Below, piece by piece: positions 1-11,135 of a stretch of 64,000 nt of DNA. Every line of letters starts with the position of its first letter. Positions within the stretch are counted from its first letter, which is position 1. The stretch is from assembly GCA_963678675.1 (NCBI GenBank), contig OY783191.1:19781111-19845110 (forward strand). The letters are read 5' to 3'. The DNA comes from Xiphydria camelus (lineage: Eukaryota > Arthropoda > Insecta > Hymenoptera > Xiphydriidae). The notes under the pieces were generated by a model. That model saw only the letters and a list, made by a program, of their open reading frames with translations. It was not told where the DNA came from and did no database searches. The position numbers were made by a program, and so were the translations under genes.

Positions 1-175
1 GTAAGTTTTTGATCCGTTTCCTTTTGTTATTGTGATAGGAGTATATGTAATATAATTGGACTGCCACACATGACATTAGTTTCCGAGCTTATTACGGATT
101 ACTAAGCCGAATATGACATAACCCCAAAGTGTCATGTTTGTGTAGATAATTCCCTAAATTTGTTCCATATTGATG

Positions 176-235
176 TGGGGCACATTCAACCACCAATATA
201 TGGGGTACATTCGACCAGTGGTTGAAACTGCCCCA
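176..235. repeat. Left end cluster of 17-bp pogo-element motifs
   Basis: Three copies lie within 60 bp: TGGGGCACATTCAACCA (176-192), TGGGGTACATTCGACCA (201-217) and, inverted, TGGTTGAAACTGCCCCA (219-235). The spacing and opposed orientation suggest transposase-binding sites. That role is inferred. Confidence 0.7.
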
Positions 236-287
236 CGATAATTTCAGGGAAAGTTTCTATCCCGAATTGTAAATTTCCGGTTTTTAG

Positions 288-1778
288 ATGGTGCGGAAAT
301 ATAAAACTAAGACGAACAGAGCAGATATCGACGAAAATAATATGAAAAATGCAATTCAGGCAATTTTGTGTGAAAACATGTCGGAGAGAATAGCGGCCAG
401 AAATTTTTGTGTTAAGCGTGGAACGTTACATTCAAGAATACAGAAATTGAAATTGGAATATTCCCCGGAAAGGTTAAAAACTCTATTTAATGACGACTCT
501 GGCAACGAAAGTCGTGGAGACAATAACGAACCTACTTATTCCAGCAAGTATACTGTGAACCAAGTTTTTACAAATGATCAAGAAACCGAACTGGTAGAAT
601 ATATCAAAACATGTTCGGATATGAACTATGGGTTAACATATAAACAGATTAGGATTTTGGCTTATGATTATGCACGTGTTCTAGCTAACTGCAAATTGCC
701 CAATCAGTGGCATAATAACAAGAAAGCAGGAATAGAGTGGTTAAAGTCTTTTATGAGAAGAAATAAAGACAGAATAGCGTTAAGGGGAAACCTGAAAATA
801 CTAGTTTGGCAAGGGCAACAGCTTTTAACAAAGTATCTGTTTCCGAGTTTTTTGAAAATTATATTTCGGTGCTAAAGAAATACTGTTTAAAACCTGAACA
901 AATATTCAATGTAGATGAGACTGGGGTAACAACTATTTTAAAACCAAATAGTTTCTGCGAAAGGAAAAAAACAAGTTAGCTTAGCCGCATCTGCAGAACG
1001 CGGTGAATTGACGACATTTGTTGGCATAATAAATGCTATGGGAAATGCATTGCCTCCCGTGTATGTTTTCCCCAGAACACGCCATCCTGAGGAGTACTTG
1101 ACTAATGCACCTTTATCTAGCCTTGCGTTAGGAAATCGTAGTGGTTGGATGACTGGAGAACTGTTCGTTGATGTTCTAAAACACATTCAGACACACACGC
1201 ATTGCTCGAAATATAACAGAATACTTCTTTTGCTAGACAATCATGAATCTCATACAACGGTAAAATCTATTAATTTCTGTCGGGAAAATGGTATAATTAT
1301 ACTATCATTTCCACCGCATACTTCGCACAAACTGCAGCCCCTGGACGTAGGGGTTTACGGACCTTTCAAAACGTATTGTTCTGTTGCTTTTAATGACTGG
1401 ATGACAGGCAATCTCGGAAAACCCGTCACTATTAAAGAAATTGCTCAGTTGACGAAGACTGCATTTCAAACAGCCTTCACTCAAAAGAATATAACAAAAT
1501 CGTTTGAAAAACCTGGATTATGGTCTGTTAATAGGCTTGTTTTCAAAGAAGAAGAGTTTATAGTAAGCTATGTCAACGTGGCTAATGGTGAAGAAGAAAC
1601 TCAAACTAATAGTCCATATACACCCTCCACATATGCAGACACACCACCCACCAAGGAAGATACACCAACAACGCATACAGTTAGTCCGTCATCCGTCCAA
1701 GCTGTTACACCTTCAACCAGCCAACACCTTCCAGATCAGTTCCACCAATATGGTCTTCTAATAGAAGTAAATACTTAA
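288..1778 (+). pseudogene. Pogo/Tigger-like transposase, frameshifted
   Basis: This is a DDE transposase of the pogo/Tigger group, which cuts and pastes its own element in the nucleus. It starts at the ATG at 288. Residues 1-60 look like a Pipsqueak-type helix-turn-helix, and residues 85-160 like a CENP-B-type DNA-binding domain. The catalytic core shows FNVDETG (near 908-930), LLLLDNHESH (near 1230-1260) and QPLDVGVYGP (near 1337-1366), which carry the three acidic residues. The core is broken: the reading frame shifts near 800-810 and again between about 945 and 1000, so FNVDETG is in a different frame from the rest. The last part (Thr/Pro/Ser-rich, to 1778) is the spacer before the usual tail. 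The gene cannot make an intact enzyme. Confidence 0.85.
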
Positions 1779-1889
1779 TTCCATATAATATTGTAAACAA
1801 CAAAACATGCAATCGTTTTTAAATGTTACTTCATTTTTGAGGTGAGCCTCCTATTATCACACCTCAGATGATCAGACCCTATCCAAGAC

Positions 1890-2498
1890 CGTGCGTAAAA
1901 AAAGGAAACAAATAGGAGGGGCTGCAAGGGAAAATCGAGGATTTATACAGATACACCAGAGAAGAATCGTTTGGAGGAACTAGAAGAAGACAGGGAAAAC
2001 AGGAAGAAAAAGCAGAAAGAAAGAAACAGAAAAAGGGTGATGAAACAGGTTTTTCCAGACAATAGCAACAAGTCAAGATTTAAATGCAAAAAGATCAGGA
2101 CCATAAGCACAAGTAGTTCCGATTCAAACCAGTCAGTAGTTCTAGAATCAGATGATAATAGTGACGAGTTTAGCAATGAAGAAAAGGCACTGGAACTACT
2201 AGACGATGAAATAATAAATGTTGACGATTTCCTGTTGGTCAAGTTTCCACTTAAGATGAGTGTCAAGTATTATGTCGGCAAAGTTATACGCGTCTTTAAC
2301 CTAAATGAATATGAGATAAAGTTTATGCGTCGTAAGGTACCAGGTTATCAATTTATCTATCCAGTGGTTGATGACCTAGCAACTGTAGATCGATGTGATA
2401 TAGTCTCAAAGTTACCAGCCCCTAACGTGGCCAAAACTGCCAGAACATCTACTCTATTTTCTTTTAGTGTTGATATTTCCACATACAATATCAATTAA
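1890..2498 (+). pseudogene. C-terminal tail of the pogo-like transposase
   Basis: This continues the transposase after a frame change. The short motif GKSRIYTDTPEK (1929-1964) is typical of the tail of Tigger-like transposases, followed by a charged Glu/Arg/Lys-rich stretch, a Ser/Asp-rich stretch, and a small folded-looking domain near 2220-2410. The stretch from 1971 is open to 2498 in the frame used by the first part of the gene. Just before 1929 the Lys/Arg-rich lead-in is in a neighbouring frame, so at least one small indel lies near 1915-1928. It is part of the same broken gene rather than a separate one. Confidence 0.65.
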
Positions 2499-2565
2499 GT
2501 TAGAGTTATATGTTGTTATAGTATTCAATAAATGTGGAAACACTTTCTTTTCCTCAATTTACATA

Positions 2566-2802
2566 TGGTTGAAACTGCCCCACTACATGGTTGAAAGTAC
2601 CCCACTGGAGGGGCACATTCAGCCATTTATTGTATATTTTGCAAACTGGAATACAGCCGAATAAAAATAATCTAACAATACCTGAGCGGGTCTAGTAACG
2701 GTACAATGGTGTATAGTTTACTATACATTGGTGACAAAGCAGTAGAATCATAATTGAATATAATTTTACATTATTATTTCAAAATTGGTTGAATGTGTCC
2801 CC
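2566..2802. repeat. Right end cluster of 17-bp pogo-element motifs
   Basis: The copies are TGGTTGAAACTGCCCCA (2566-2582, identical to the third left copy), TGGTTGAAAGTACCCCA (2588-2604), an opposed GGGGCACATTCAGCCA (2610-2625) and a distal TGGTTGAATGTGTCCCC (2786-2802). The arrangement mirrors the left end, so these are inverted terminal and subterminal repeats. Confidence 0.7.
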
Positions 2803-2812
2803 CTTTCCCCTA

Positions 2813-3483
2813 TCTATGTCTGCACCGTTCACACTCATTCTAGTGTGGTCGCCAGAGTTCACTCTCCACGTTTCCTTCTTTCCCCCTATGGTGGTGGGTG
2901 CTAGGCTCCGGCCCGTTACCCTCCTGGGTCTCGCTCTCCTTCATTTAAGGTAGTAGTCTCGCGATATTAACAGCTAAAAGTTTATAGAGTGCGTACAACG
3001 TACGATACTCGGTTATTAGCCGGATTGTACTCAAAAACTTTTCATTAGGTACAGGCTACGCACACACGTGGGCCTGAACATCAATAGCTCAAATATTCCC
3101 GTTACTCATCGAACTGTCGATCATGGGAATGTCGCTATGGATTTCCATTGTGTGTCGTATGCGTGTATCATTTGTTGGAGAGTAGGGCGTCTTTCCACCA
3201 CTTTCGGCATTGTACAGTGTTGCACGATCAGAGTTGCCTTCTCCCAAACAGTCGAATATAATCATAAATTCCGTAATTTTAAAGCTTATATCGTTTAATC
3301 AAAACGGTCAAAATAAGTCATTTTTTTGGAAAATGCGTGGATAAGCTTAATTTATGATAATTGGGTTAATGATAATTGGGCTAAGTTTCTTCAAAATCTG
3401 TCTCGCCATTTTTTATTGAAGTGAAACTTCTTATGCGACGTCGGAGCGTTTAACGCTGTGCGTTAAACATCTAACGCTCCTGT
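2813..3483. other. Unassigned sequence
   Basis: I recognise no gene or element here. A 76-codon open frame at 3068-3298 has no recognisable motif and is not supported. Two near copies of a GATAATTGGG motif sit at 3355-3381. Confidence 0.4.
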
Positions 3484-3498
3484 GGGGGGGGGGGGGGG
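3484..3498. repeat. Poly(G) run, 15 bases
   Basis: This is an uninterrupted G run on the plus strand, one of five such runs of 13-19 bases in the window. Such runs can form G-quadruplexes and are prone to length errors in sequencing. Confidence 0.9.
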
Positions 3499-3880
3499 TA
3501 CGATACCGTAGCATAACAGAAGGGCAGACGCATCGCACGGTGAGTCGCCGGTTATCAGGCCTGTGATTGGCTAGCCGCTGGGTCGCCGAGGACTATTTAA
3601 CCTCACCGGTGAGCAGCTAGCGGCAGACAGATCTGAGTCTCGATAATGGAAGTATTCGCTCCGCGAACACTATCCCTCGAAGTTTTAGAGGCGCCATTAT
3701 TTAATATGGAACACTTTTGCTGAATGCCAACCGATCGGTCATCTATTGAATTCGTCATTCTCTCTTTTACAAGACAGGTTTAGTATTCCACGTATAGCGG
3801 CATCGACTAAAATTTTCGGGAAAGGTGTGGGACTGCAAGCGCATTTGCCGCTAGATTAACCCTTAAGGCCGCTACACACA
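3499..3880. other. Unassigned, with a promoter-like patch
   Basis: No gene is seen. The stretch 3520-3690 is GC-rich with GACTATTTAACC near 3590, which could be a TATA-like core promoter. It also has a segment around 3638-3680 (ATTCGCTCCGCGAACACTAT) that strongly resembles the minisatellite unit near 62786-62820. This may be a remnant of the same LTR-like family, but no boundaries are visible. Confidence 0.35.
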
Positions 3881-4131
3881 TTCCGGCAGGCCTGTCAGTT
3901 CTGCCTGAACAGTTCGCCTGAGGGCCGGTCGCCGGATCCTGTGTACGTTCCGACAGGCTTGTCAGTTCTGACTAAACAGTCCGCCTGAAGGCCGGTCGCC
4001 GGATTGTGTGTACGTTCCGTCTGCCTGTCAGTTCTGACTGAACAGTCCGCCTGAAGGCCGGTCGCCGGATCGTGTAGAGAGACAACGTACATCCGGCGAC
4101 CGGCCTTCAGGCGGACTATTCAGTCAGAATA
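3881..4131. repeat. 67-bp tandem repeat (three units) plus inverted copy
   Basis: Three head-to-tail units start at 3881, 3948 and 4015 (period 67), each containing TGTCAGTTCTG and GCCGGTCGCCGGAT. A partial copy in the opposite orientation follows at about 4086-4130, so the end of the array can fold onto itself. The open frame across it is a by-product of the repeat. Confidence 0.85.
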
Positions 4132-4502
4132 TGCTACCGCGGTGCTATCAAACGGTATGAACCGATATTCGCTGTGCTAGTATCCGGTTGCCCGCTAGAT
4201 GGCGAATATTCTCGGATGCAAATTTATGTTTTAGTATTTATAAGAGCACCGTTGAAAAGTGTAATGGTTATCGCTTCATGGCTCAATTTGGGCTTTAATG
4301 TAGTACTTGTTCTTATCAGCTTAATATCTGATACACTCCCGATTCGGGAGTCAGAATGTTAAATTGATTTTTGGAGGTGGGTGAGGTGTCGGGAGCTCGC
4401 TCCAGCCTTGCCGTGGGTTGTCCTAGTACTGCAGTGCAGCAGGGATGGGCGTTATAAGAAAAATGAATAATAATTGAATGACTAATAAATAAGATTAAAT
4501 TG
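4132..4502. other. Unassigned sequence
   Basis: No gene or repeat is recognised. The open frame at 4174-4362 has no recognisable features. Confidence 0.3.
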
Positions 4503-4917
4503 TCATTCATCATTCAAAATTTTTTGAATAACGAATACATTTTTATTCATCATTCAAATAATTTTGAATAACGAATAAATTTTCATTCATCATTCAAATA
4601 ATTTTGAACAATGAATACATTTTCATTCATCATTCAAATAGTTTTGAATAACGAATAAATTTGTATTCATCATTCAAATAATTTTGAATAACGAATACAT
4701 TTTCATTCATCATTCAAATAATTTGGAATAATGGATAAATTTTCATTCATCATTCAAATAATTTTGAATAACGAATCAATTTTCATTCATCATTCAAATA
4801 ACTGAATAACGAATAAATTTTCATTCATCATTCAAATAATTTTGAATAACGAATAAATTTTCATTCATCATTCAAATAATTTTGAATGACGAATACATTT
4901 TCATTCATTATTCCGTC
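4503..4917. repeat. 40-bp AT-rich satellite, about ten copies
   Basis: The motif ATTCATCATTCAAATA recurs at an exact 40-bp spacing (for example ending at 4560, 4600, 4640, 4680, 4720, 4760 and 4800), followed by AATTTTGAATAACGAATAAA. Late units are 38-40 bp. Each unit contains opposed ATTCA/TGAAT halves, so it can form small hairpins. Confidence 0.95.
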
Positions 4918-5128
4918 ATTCTAACTTGATTGTTTCACCGGGTAGACGATCAAGGTAATGTTGGATTCCAACTGATAAGTCGCAAAAGTCTTCGGCTACT
5001 AAAAATGATCTTATTTCGAGTAACTATTCGCGAAGTATAATTACGAATACGGAAGGAATCGAAGTGGTTACAGTGAAAGCTCGATTGAAAAGACTCTTTT
5101 CGAACGCGTCGATCGGATACTTATAGTC

Positions 5129-7594
5129 TGTAACGTTGCAAATCGTGCACGTTACAATGTGACGCAGTCCCTCACGTCGCACCGCTGGTTCCGCCATCCC
5201 CAGAGCATTATTTAGAGCAAAAGCATAAATAGAGCGTTAATAATTAGTTTTGTTAGAACCGACTACCGTATCTAGATCTGTTAGACTAAAATAGAGCTAC
5301 AAGGATGCTGGAGCTGGAGGACAAGGGGCTGCAACGAGCGCCAGATGCCGTGCGGCAAGATGCCTACGACTTTCCTGCCAGGCGCAGGACTGGAACTTGC
5401 AGACGAGCAGCGTACCCGGCGAGGAACGTAACCTGTGTAGACAGGCACCCCGTTTCTTCGGCACGGATGGACCACTTGGGAGTTAGCTTCACATCGAGAT
5501 TCTCCGCGTGATCCCACAGGGGAATGTTCCGGAGGAATCTTCGGAAGCTAACTCCGTATCGGGATCCTCCGCGTGATCCCGCAGGGGAATGTTCCGGAGG
5601 GATTCATCAAGCAGTCATCCGTGAGGGGATAGTTCCGGAGCCACGAAGAAATCCAGCGAGCTGCGCACGCATCCGAATCAACAAGGAAGGCGATATTGTC
5701 TTCGATTGGCGAACCACGGAGCGGGTGGTCAGCGGTAATAGCAGCGTCGCGCATGCAAATCAGCAGGGGAAATCGATCACCAATTAGATCGCGTAAAGGG
5801 CTCCTAGAGTGGGGAAGGGCCCTCTCTCCACCTAGCGAGCCGAAGCGATCCCTGGACTCTTCCTTTTTCGTGCGGACTAGCGGCGTGAACAGACGTGCCT
5901 AGCAGTCAACTGTGACATTTTTCCGGTAAGCCGGTTCTTTATTAGCGACACGTGGCCGTGAATAGTAATTCTTAGAGTCCCTTTTCGAATTGTATTGCCC
6001 TTGAAAGGCCTACCGTTTATCGTATATCGCGTGGAAGTGTAGCGGACCCGTGGTAGTTATCGTAGTATCTTTATCGACATTGTTTCGTGTATTAGTCGTC
6101 GATCGTGTGTGATCGCTTAGTGATTTCGTTTGAGTTATCGTATCTGGGGATGCTTGGGAAATTTGGTAGCATCCGGCAACCGAATTTCCTGAGACGAATT
6201 GAGCTCGCTACCAATTTAGTAGAATATTTAGGGCCGGTAGTGCGGTTACCGGCATAGAAGAATATCTAGTACCGATAGTACGGTGATATCTTTGTGAGGC
6301 ATTCCGTGCGCTCGACTCTCGATTCTCTACTCTCTGCTATCTAGTACCGATTCGCGATTACCGTTAGTTCTAGTGATTCTCTTTGTTCCGAGTGCGTGCG
6401 GTCAAACCTAGTGACCTGTGCGACCTTCCGTTATACGCCCGGCGTAGAGATAGTCGGTGCGTCGTAACTTTCTCGAATAACGGCTATCGGATTCGAATTC
6501 GAGTATTACCTACTGTCTTCGCGCGTGGTCTTCGGTATTATCTTCGCGGTTGAACCTCGCGACCGGTGCGATTCGAATTCGGTTACTATCTGCTGTCTTC
6601 GTGCGTATTTCCGCGTCCGGATTCGAACTCGGTTACTATCTGCTGTCTTCGTGCGTATTTCCGCGTCCGGATTCGAACTCGGTTACTATCTGCTGTCTTC
6701 GTGCGTATTTCCGCGTCCGGATTCGAACTCGGTTACTATCTGCTGTCTTCGTGCGTATCTCCGCGTCCGGATTTGAACTCGGTTGATATCTGCTGTCTTC
6801 GTGCGTATTTCCGCGTCCGGATTTGAACTCGGTTGATATCTGCTGTCTCTGTGCGTATTTCCGCGTCCGGATTCGAACTCGGTTACTATCTGCTGTCTTC
6901 GTGCGTATCTCCGCATCCGGATTCGAACTCGGTTACTATCTGCTGTCTTCGTGCGTATTTCTGCGTCCGGATTTGAACTCGGTTGATATCTGCTGTCTCC
7001 GTGCGTATTTCCGCGTCCGGATTCGAACTTGGTTACTATCTGCTGTCTTCGTGCGTATTTCCATGTATTACCTTCGGTTTCAGCTTCACGCGTGTTTTCG
7101 GTATTATCCTCACGTGCCGTCTTCGTGTGATTACCGAATATCTGTGCTATCCGATCCGAGACGATTACGTATCGTTCTCTTCGTTGCGTTATTTAGGATA
7201 TTTATCGTCCCTCGTAAGGGCTTTCGTTGATTGATTCGCGCTGATAGCCACGGTGTATTAGTGGTAGGAACCGATGCCGTCAGCCAATCCGACCATATTA
7301 TATCGCGTGAGTTATTCTCAATAAATCTTAAGTGTTATTTCTTTGTTAAAAGCCGCCTCAAATTCATTTCTTTGTTTCACGACCCCGCCCCTCTCCTTCG
7401 CCGATACGGGGCTGAGCTAGCGGAGTTCCGTTTCCGGTTCACGTGATCTGACTATTACCTATCGTGAATATCTTTGGTGTCTCGGGACACCTGGCGCCCA
7501 ACATATCTTTATCTACTATCTTGCCCGAGCTGGGCCAGTTAGAGAGCGTGCCGAAGTGTGCGACTACCCGGTAGCGCAGGGTGGCGTCGTTACA
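5129..7594. mobile_element. 2.47-kb LTR-like insertion with AGTC duplication
   Basis: Comparison with the intact LTR copy at 49566-49824 shows exactly where sequence was inserted. The insert begins TGTAACG, ends CGTTACA, and AGTC flanks it on both sides (5125-5128 and 7595-7598). Inverted short ends and a 4-bp duplication are typical of an LTR, so a solo LTR is the best reading. No coding region is seen. It contains a 50-bp minisatellite, and a PBS-like TGGCGCCCAAC at 7492-7502 that does not fit a simple solo LTR. Small open frames at 5281-5902 look random. Confidence 0.7.
6571..7064. repeat. 50-bp minisatellite, about ten units
   Basis: Units start every 50 bp from 6571 and contain CTATCTGCTGTCTTCGTGCG and TTTCCGCGTCCGGATT. 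Because 50 is not a multiple of three and the unit has no stop in several frames, it gives long but meaningless open frames in three plus-strand frames. Confidence 0.95.
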
Positions 7595-7982
7595 AGTCTA
7601 AAGTTCCCCCGAAATGAGAGGGGCAGGGGAGAGAGCTGTCGTCGAGTCAAAGTGCGGCAGGGCACGTATAATAGCTGCATCCCTTCGCGACCGAAGTTCA
7701 ATATTGCTTCGGCCGTGTGGGACCGATTCCGAGAAATTTCGGGTTTTCCCGGTCGCGATAGCGGAACGGAATTAGACTGACCATAATAGCGGGCCGATTG
7801 GTCCGAAACGGATAATCCCCTGCAATCGATTGTCCATAATTAAACAATTGCTTTCCGCGAAGCTGGGGACGATTCACGCAGCGCTAACATCTGTCCGGCT
7901 TAAGTCGCTTTTCGTGACGATGCTAACGGTTCACGCCAAAGAGCGCAGTACCTATGATTAGTGAGTGTACAGTTACACAACA

Positions 7983-7990
7983 CCTCCCCC
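7983..7990 (-). promoter_or_regulatory. Gypsy-B polypurine tract
   Basis: On the minus strand this reads GGGGGAGG directly before the LTR start TGTTG. It is the expected site for plus-strand priming in reverse transcription. Confidence 0.65.
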
Positions 7991-8635
7991 GTTAAGATTG
8001 AACACGGTAGCTAGTGTTCAATTAGGCTCAATACAGATAATGTAAAAATGTTTAGCCTATGACTCGATATAAACAAAAGAAAATAAGGAAAAATCCTTGT
8101 AAAGATAGACTCGATGTAAACAAAAGATTAAGGCGGAAATCCTTATAAGATTCAATACAAAGATGAAATGATTAGATATAAGCAATAAGATATAACATAT
8201 AAAGATTAAATCGTTAAATATAAGCAATAATATTGGATATAAGCAATAAGATATAACATATGAAGAACGGAATAAAGCGATTCGTTATAAAACACAAGAA
8301 ACGGAAGTGATCGTGGCAGTCCGTTCACATCAAATCGGTGTAGTGTTTCTGCGACCTTGCAACTGAAGAAGGTTCTTTCCTTGGAGAGAGTTTCTGCCCT
8401 GAGAGTTGGAAGTTGATATTGGTTGAATGTCTTTGCGTTCTTCGTCCAGGTCATCGTCGGTGGTGTCTGGTACGATGCGGATCCTCTTGATGTACCTCGT
8501 CTCGCGTCACACGTTGCGACGGTTCTCCATTCGATGGTTCCTCATGAAGCAGAGCAACCGCATCTCGCAGGTCGGCAGGTCCATGGCGTGTTGGTGCGAA
8601 TGCTGGCACACAGGTGTCAACCGCTAAGATATTCG
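7991..8635. other. Gypsy-B 3' internal region
   Basis: This lies between the polypurine tract and the gypsy-A insertion. It has AT-rich repeats with AGCAATAAGATATAACATA twice (8176-8260). A minus-strand open patch at 8424-8600 is rich in acidic residues after a stop and may be the decayed C-terminal end of gypsy-B pol. No gene can be defined. Confidence 0.4.
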
Positions 8636-8921
8636 TGTGAGTTTCGTACCACACTCTCGATCTCTCATGAAGATCGAATCCCAGTGGGAATGAAATCACT
8701 CACAAGCAATACAGAATAACTCTTTCTTTATTGCCTTCGTGAAAGCAGGGAAAAGAAAAAGCGGAGACCGATCGCGGCCATGCCGAATGGTCCGGAGTCA
8801 AGAACTAAAATAACAGAATAGCTGAATAACAAAAGGAAGAAAAGAAGGCGTAACAAACGCCTAACGCGATCGGTGCACCTCCTCTAGAGTCGGCCCTGAA
8901 AGGCGGCACAGGCCTGCCACA
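8636..8921 (-). repeat. Gypsy-A 3' LTR
   Basis: Near-identical to 29019-29304. It starts TGTGAG and ends GCCACA on the plus strand. Confidence 0.95.
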
Positions 8922-8933
8922 TTACTCCCCCCG
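8922..8933 (-). promoter_or_regulatory. Gypsy-A polypurine tract
   Basis: The minus strand reads GGGGGGAGTAA directly before the LTR. The TAA in it is also the stop codon of pol, so the coding region runs right up to the LTR. Confidence 0.75.
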
Positions 8934-10642
8934 AGTGACTCGCTGAGGGTGAGTCGCGAAATTGTACTCTTTTCTTAGGTCCTGAATAAGTAAGTCCCCG
9001 TTAACGACGTAAGCTGGCTTGAGACGCTCCGTGCTCACGTTCTCCTCTCTTCCGTTGACTCTAATCTTGAAGAGGTAATCATTAATCCGTTCTACAACTT
9101 CAAGCGGGCCCAAATACGGTTGTTGAAGAGGTTTTCTCACCGCATCGTCGCGGAGAAAGACATGTGAACTCGTGTAAAGATCGTTGTGTGCGAATAGTCT
9201 CGACTTACTATGATGAATCGTAGGAGTCGCACGTAGCGTCCGCATGTGTTCACGTAACATCTCACAGAAAATTTGAGGATCCAGAGGCATCTCTTCATCT
9301 TTGAAAAATTCTCCCGGAATGCGGATTGTTTGTCCGTACACCTATTCAGCCACCGTACCTTTCAAATCTTCCTTTAAACAGGTTCGAAGTCCGAGCATCA
9401 CAGTAGGCAGAAGATCTAACAACGTCGCTGATGTCCCGTGGCACATCAAAGCGGTCTTCAGAGATCGATACCATCGTTCAATAAGTCCATTCGAAACGGG
9501 ATGGTACGCTGTAGTACGCGTCCGTTCTACTCCGACGAGATTTGCGAGGGCTTTGAAAAGTTCTGCTTCGAATTGCGAACCTTGATCAGTCGTGATTGTA
9601 CGAGGAACTCCAAAACGTGAAATCCAATCTGTATAAAAGGCTTTCGATACAGTGTCAGCCGTTATATCTTTAATAGGTATAGCTTCAGGCCAACGAGTAA
9701 AACGGTCGATTATCGTCAGTAAGTATTTATACTCATTAACTGGCGGCAATGGGCCGACAAGGTCAATGTGTACATGTTCGAAACGACCATTTGGCATCGG
9801 AATTTTCTGTGGCTCGTTCCTCGTGTGTCGTTGAATCTTAGAACGTTGACACTGGAGACACGTACACGTCCAGTCTAGAATGTCCTTTTTCATTGATGGC
9901 CACACGAAGCGTTCTCGAATAATTTTGCAGGTCGATTTTCCGCTCGGGAGAGAAAGGTTATGTACCGCTGCGAAAACCTGCTGGCGAAGAGGTCTCGGAA
10001 CGTATGGTCGAACGATACTCGTGGACACGTCACAGTAAAGGAAACCTTGTCCTTCGACTGTGAGTCGTTGCAGCTTCAACGAAGTGTTTGACCTCAGCAA
10101 CTCGAGCAGTTTTGCGTCCTCTTCTTGTGCATCTTGAAGCTGTTGCGTCGTAACGATGGTTGGCATCGAAATTTCGTTAAGCCGGGAAAAAGCGTCAGCG
10201 ACGACGTTTCCGACTCCAGAGAAATGGCTGATCTCGGTACTAAATTGAGCTATAAAGTCTAGCTGCCGTCTTTGTCGAGGAGAGGCTTTCTCGGGGTGTT
10301 GGACAAACGTGTAAACTAGTGGTTCGTGATCCGTGCATATCACAAACTCACGAGCTTCGAGAAACAACTTGAAGAATTTCACCGCGGAGTAGATCGTCAG
10401 AAGTTCGCGGTCGTACGTGCTGTATTTTTGCTGAGTCGAGTCCAACTTCGAAAAGAAACCGAGCGGCTTCCAAACTCCATCCTCTTTTTGTTCCAAAACG
10501 GCATCGATAGCTGTAGCCGAAGCGTCGCAGGTTAGTGAGAGTGGACGATTTTCCGCTGGATGCACCAACAGGACGGCTTCTGCGAGGGACTGCTTGCATC
10601 GTTCGAAAGCTTCTCCAGCTCCTTCAGTCCATTGAATCGGAT
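8922..10642 (-). pseudogene. pol: Gypsy-A pol, C-terminal half: RNase H, integrase, tail
   Basis: This is the downstream part of the gypsy-A polyprotein; the upstream part is at 26631-27935 across Polinton-A. RNase H shows [10 protein letters not shown], an [12 protein letters not shown] helix and CTDHEPL. The integrase zinc domain has [10 protein letters not shown], where the second His of the HHCC finger has become Leu, followed by CTCLQC. The catalytic core has [18 protein letters not shown] and [12 protein letters not shown] (D, D, E). One in-frame TAG near 9342 separates the core from the C-terminal domain, which continues to 8922. Otherwise the frame is open for some 570 codons, so decay is light. 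Confidence 0.9.
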
Positions 10643-10648
10643 GTCGGT

Positions 10649-11135
10649 AGTAGATAAGCTAAGCGGGTTCTGGACCACCACGTGACCAGAAGTAGCGGGA
10701 GATTTGAATGTTATCGCAGCGCGCATGCGTCGTGGCGGGGGATTTGAATTCATATGATGGAGATCCACCATTGGTTGAACCCCGCCTACCCACGTGATCA
10801 AAATGGCGGCTCACCCACATGACCAAAAATGGCGGCTCACCACGGGACCAAAAGTGGCGGGAGATTTGAATTTCAAATGCGTTGTGGCGGGGGATTTGAA
10901 TTCGCGTGATGGAGCTCTCCGCCATTGGTTGGACCCCCTCTCCCACGTGACTAAAATTGGCGGGGGATTTGAATGACGGTTCTGCCTAACCCACGTGATC
11001 AAAAGTGGCATGCGTCGTGGCGGGGGGATTTGAATTCGCGCGACGGAGTTCCACCACCTAGCGCGTGATCAAAAATGTTGGTAAATTTCAATTTCGCATG
11101 TAGCACCGCTATTACGGAGCTCCGCCACCCATTCC
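10649..11135. repeat. Polinton-A left terminal inverted repeat
   Basis: Inverted match to 26045-26624. It contains repeated GGGGGATTTGAATTC, CACGTG palindromes and GCCGCCATTTT-type motifs (as AAAATGGCGGCT on this side). One internal subunit present twice on the right is single here. Confidence 0.85.

Larger units (their letters stand above)
176..2812 (+). mobile_element. Degraded pogo/Tigger-like DNA transposon
   Basis: The unit is defined by a pogo-type transposase remnant (288-2498) lying between clusters of one 17-bp motif. On the left the motif reads TGGGGCACATTCAACCA (176-192). On the right its inverted form TGGTTGAATGTGTCCCC ends near 2802. Pogo elements insert at TA, and a TA follows the right cluster at 2811, but I could not find the matching outermost left end, so the true left boundary may be lost or lie outside the window. 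Family assignment is secure from the protein; the boundaries are inferred. Confidence 0.75.
4959..7982 (-). repeat. Gypsy-B 3' LTR, interrupted by a solo-LTR-like insertion
   Basis: The LTR runs TGTTG (4959) to CAACA (7982) with a polypyrimidine tract just outside, which on the minus strand is the polypurine tract. Without the insertion (5129-7594) and one AGTC copy it is about 554 bp. The parts at 4959-5128 and 7595-7687 match 49566-49824 with only a few differences by eye. Confidence 0.8.

Noticed and set aside
3895..4092. Minus-strand frame with repeated PATGLQADC blocks
   Set aside because: Product of the 67-bp tandem repeat, not a protein repeat.
5281..5902. Overlapping frames of 68-87 codons in the solo-LTR-like insertion
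   Set aside because: No homology, no codon bias, and located in a non-coding LTR-like unit.
6571..7064. Possible CRISPR-like repeat array
   Set aside because: The units are contiguous with no unique spacers, and the genome is clearly eukaryotic. The same holds for the 40-bp (4503-4917) and 23-bp (29392-29546) arrays.
6525..7234. Several overlapping open frames of 76-135 codons on both strands
   Set aside because: They come from the 50-bp minisatellite read in different frames. All repeat the same peptide blocks and none has a family signature.
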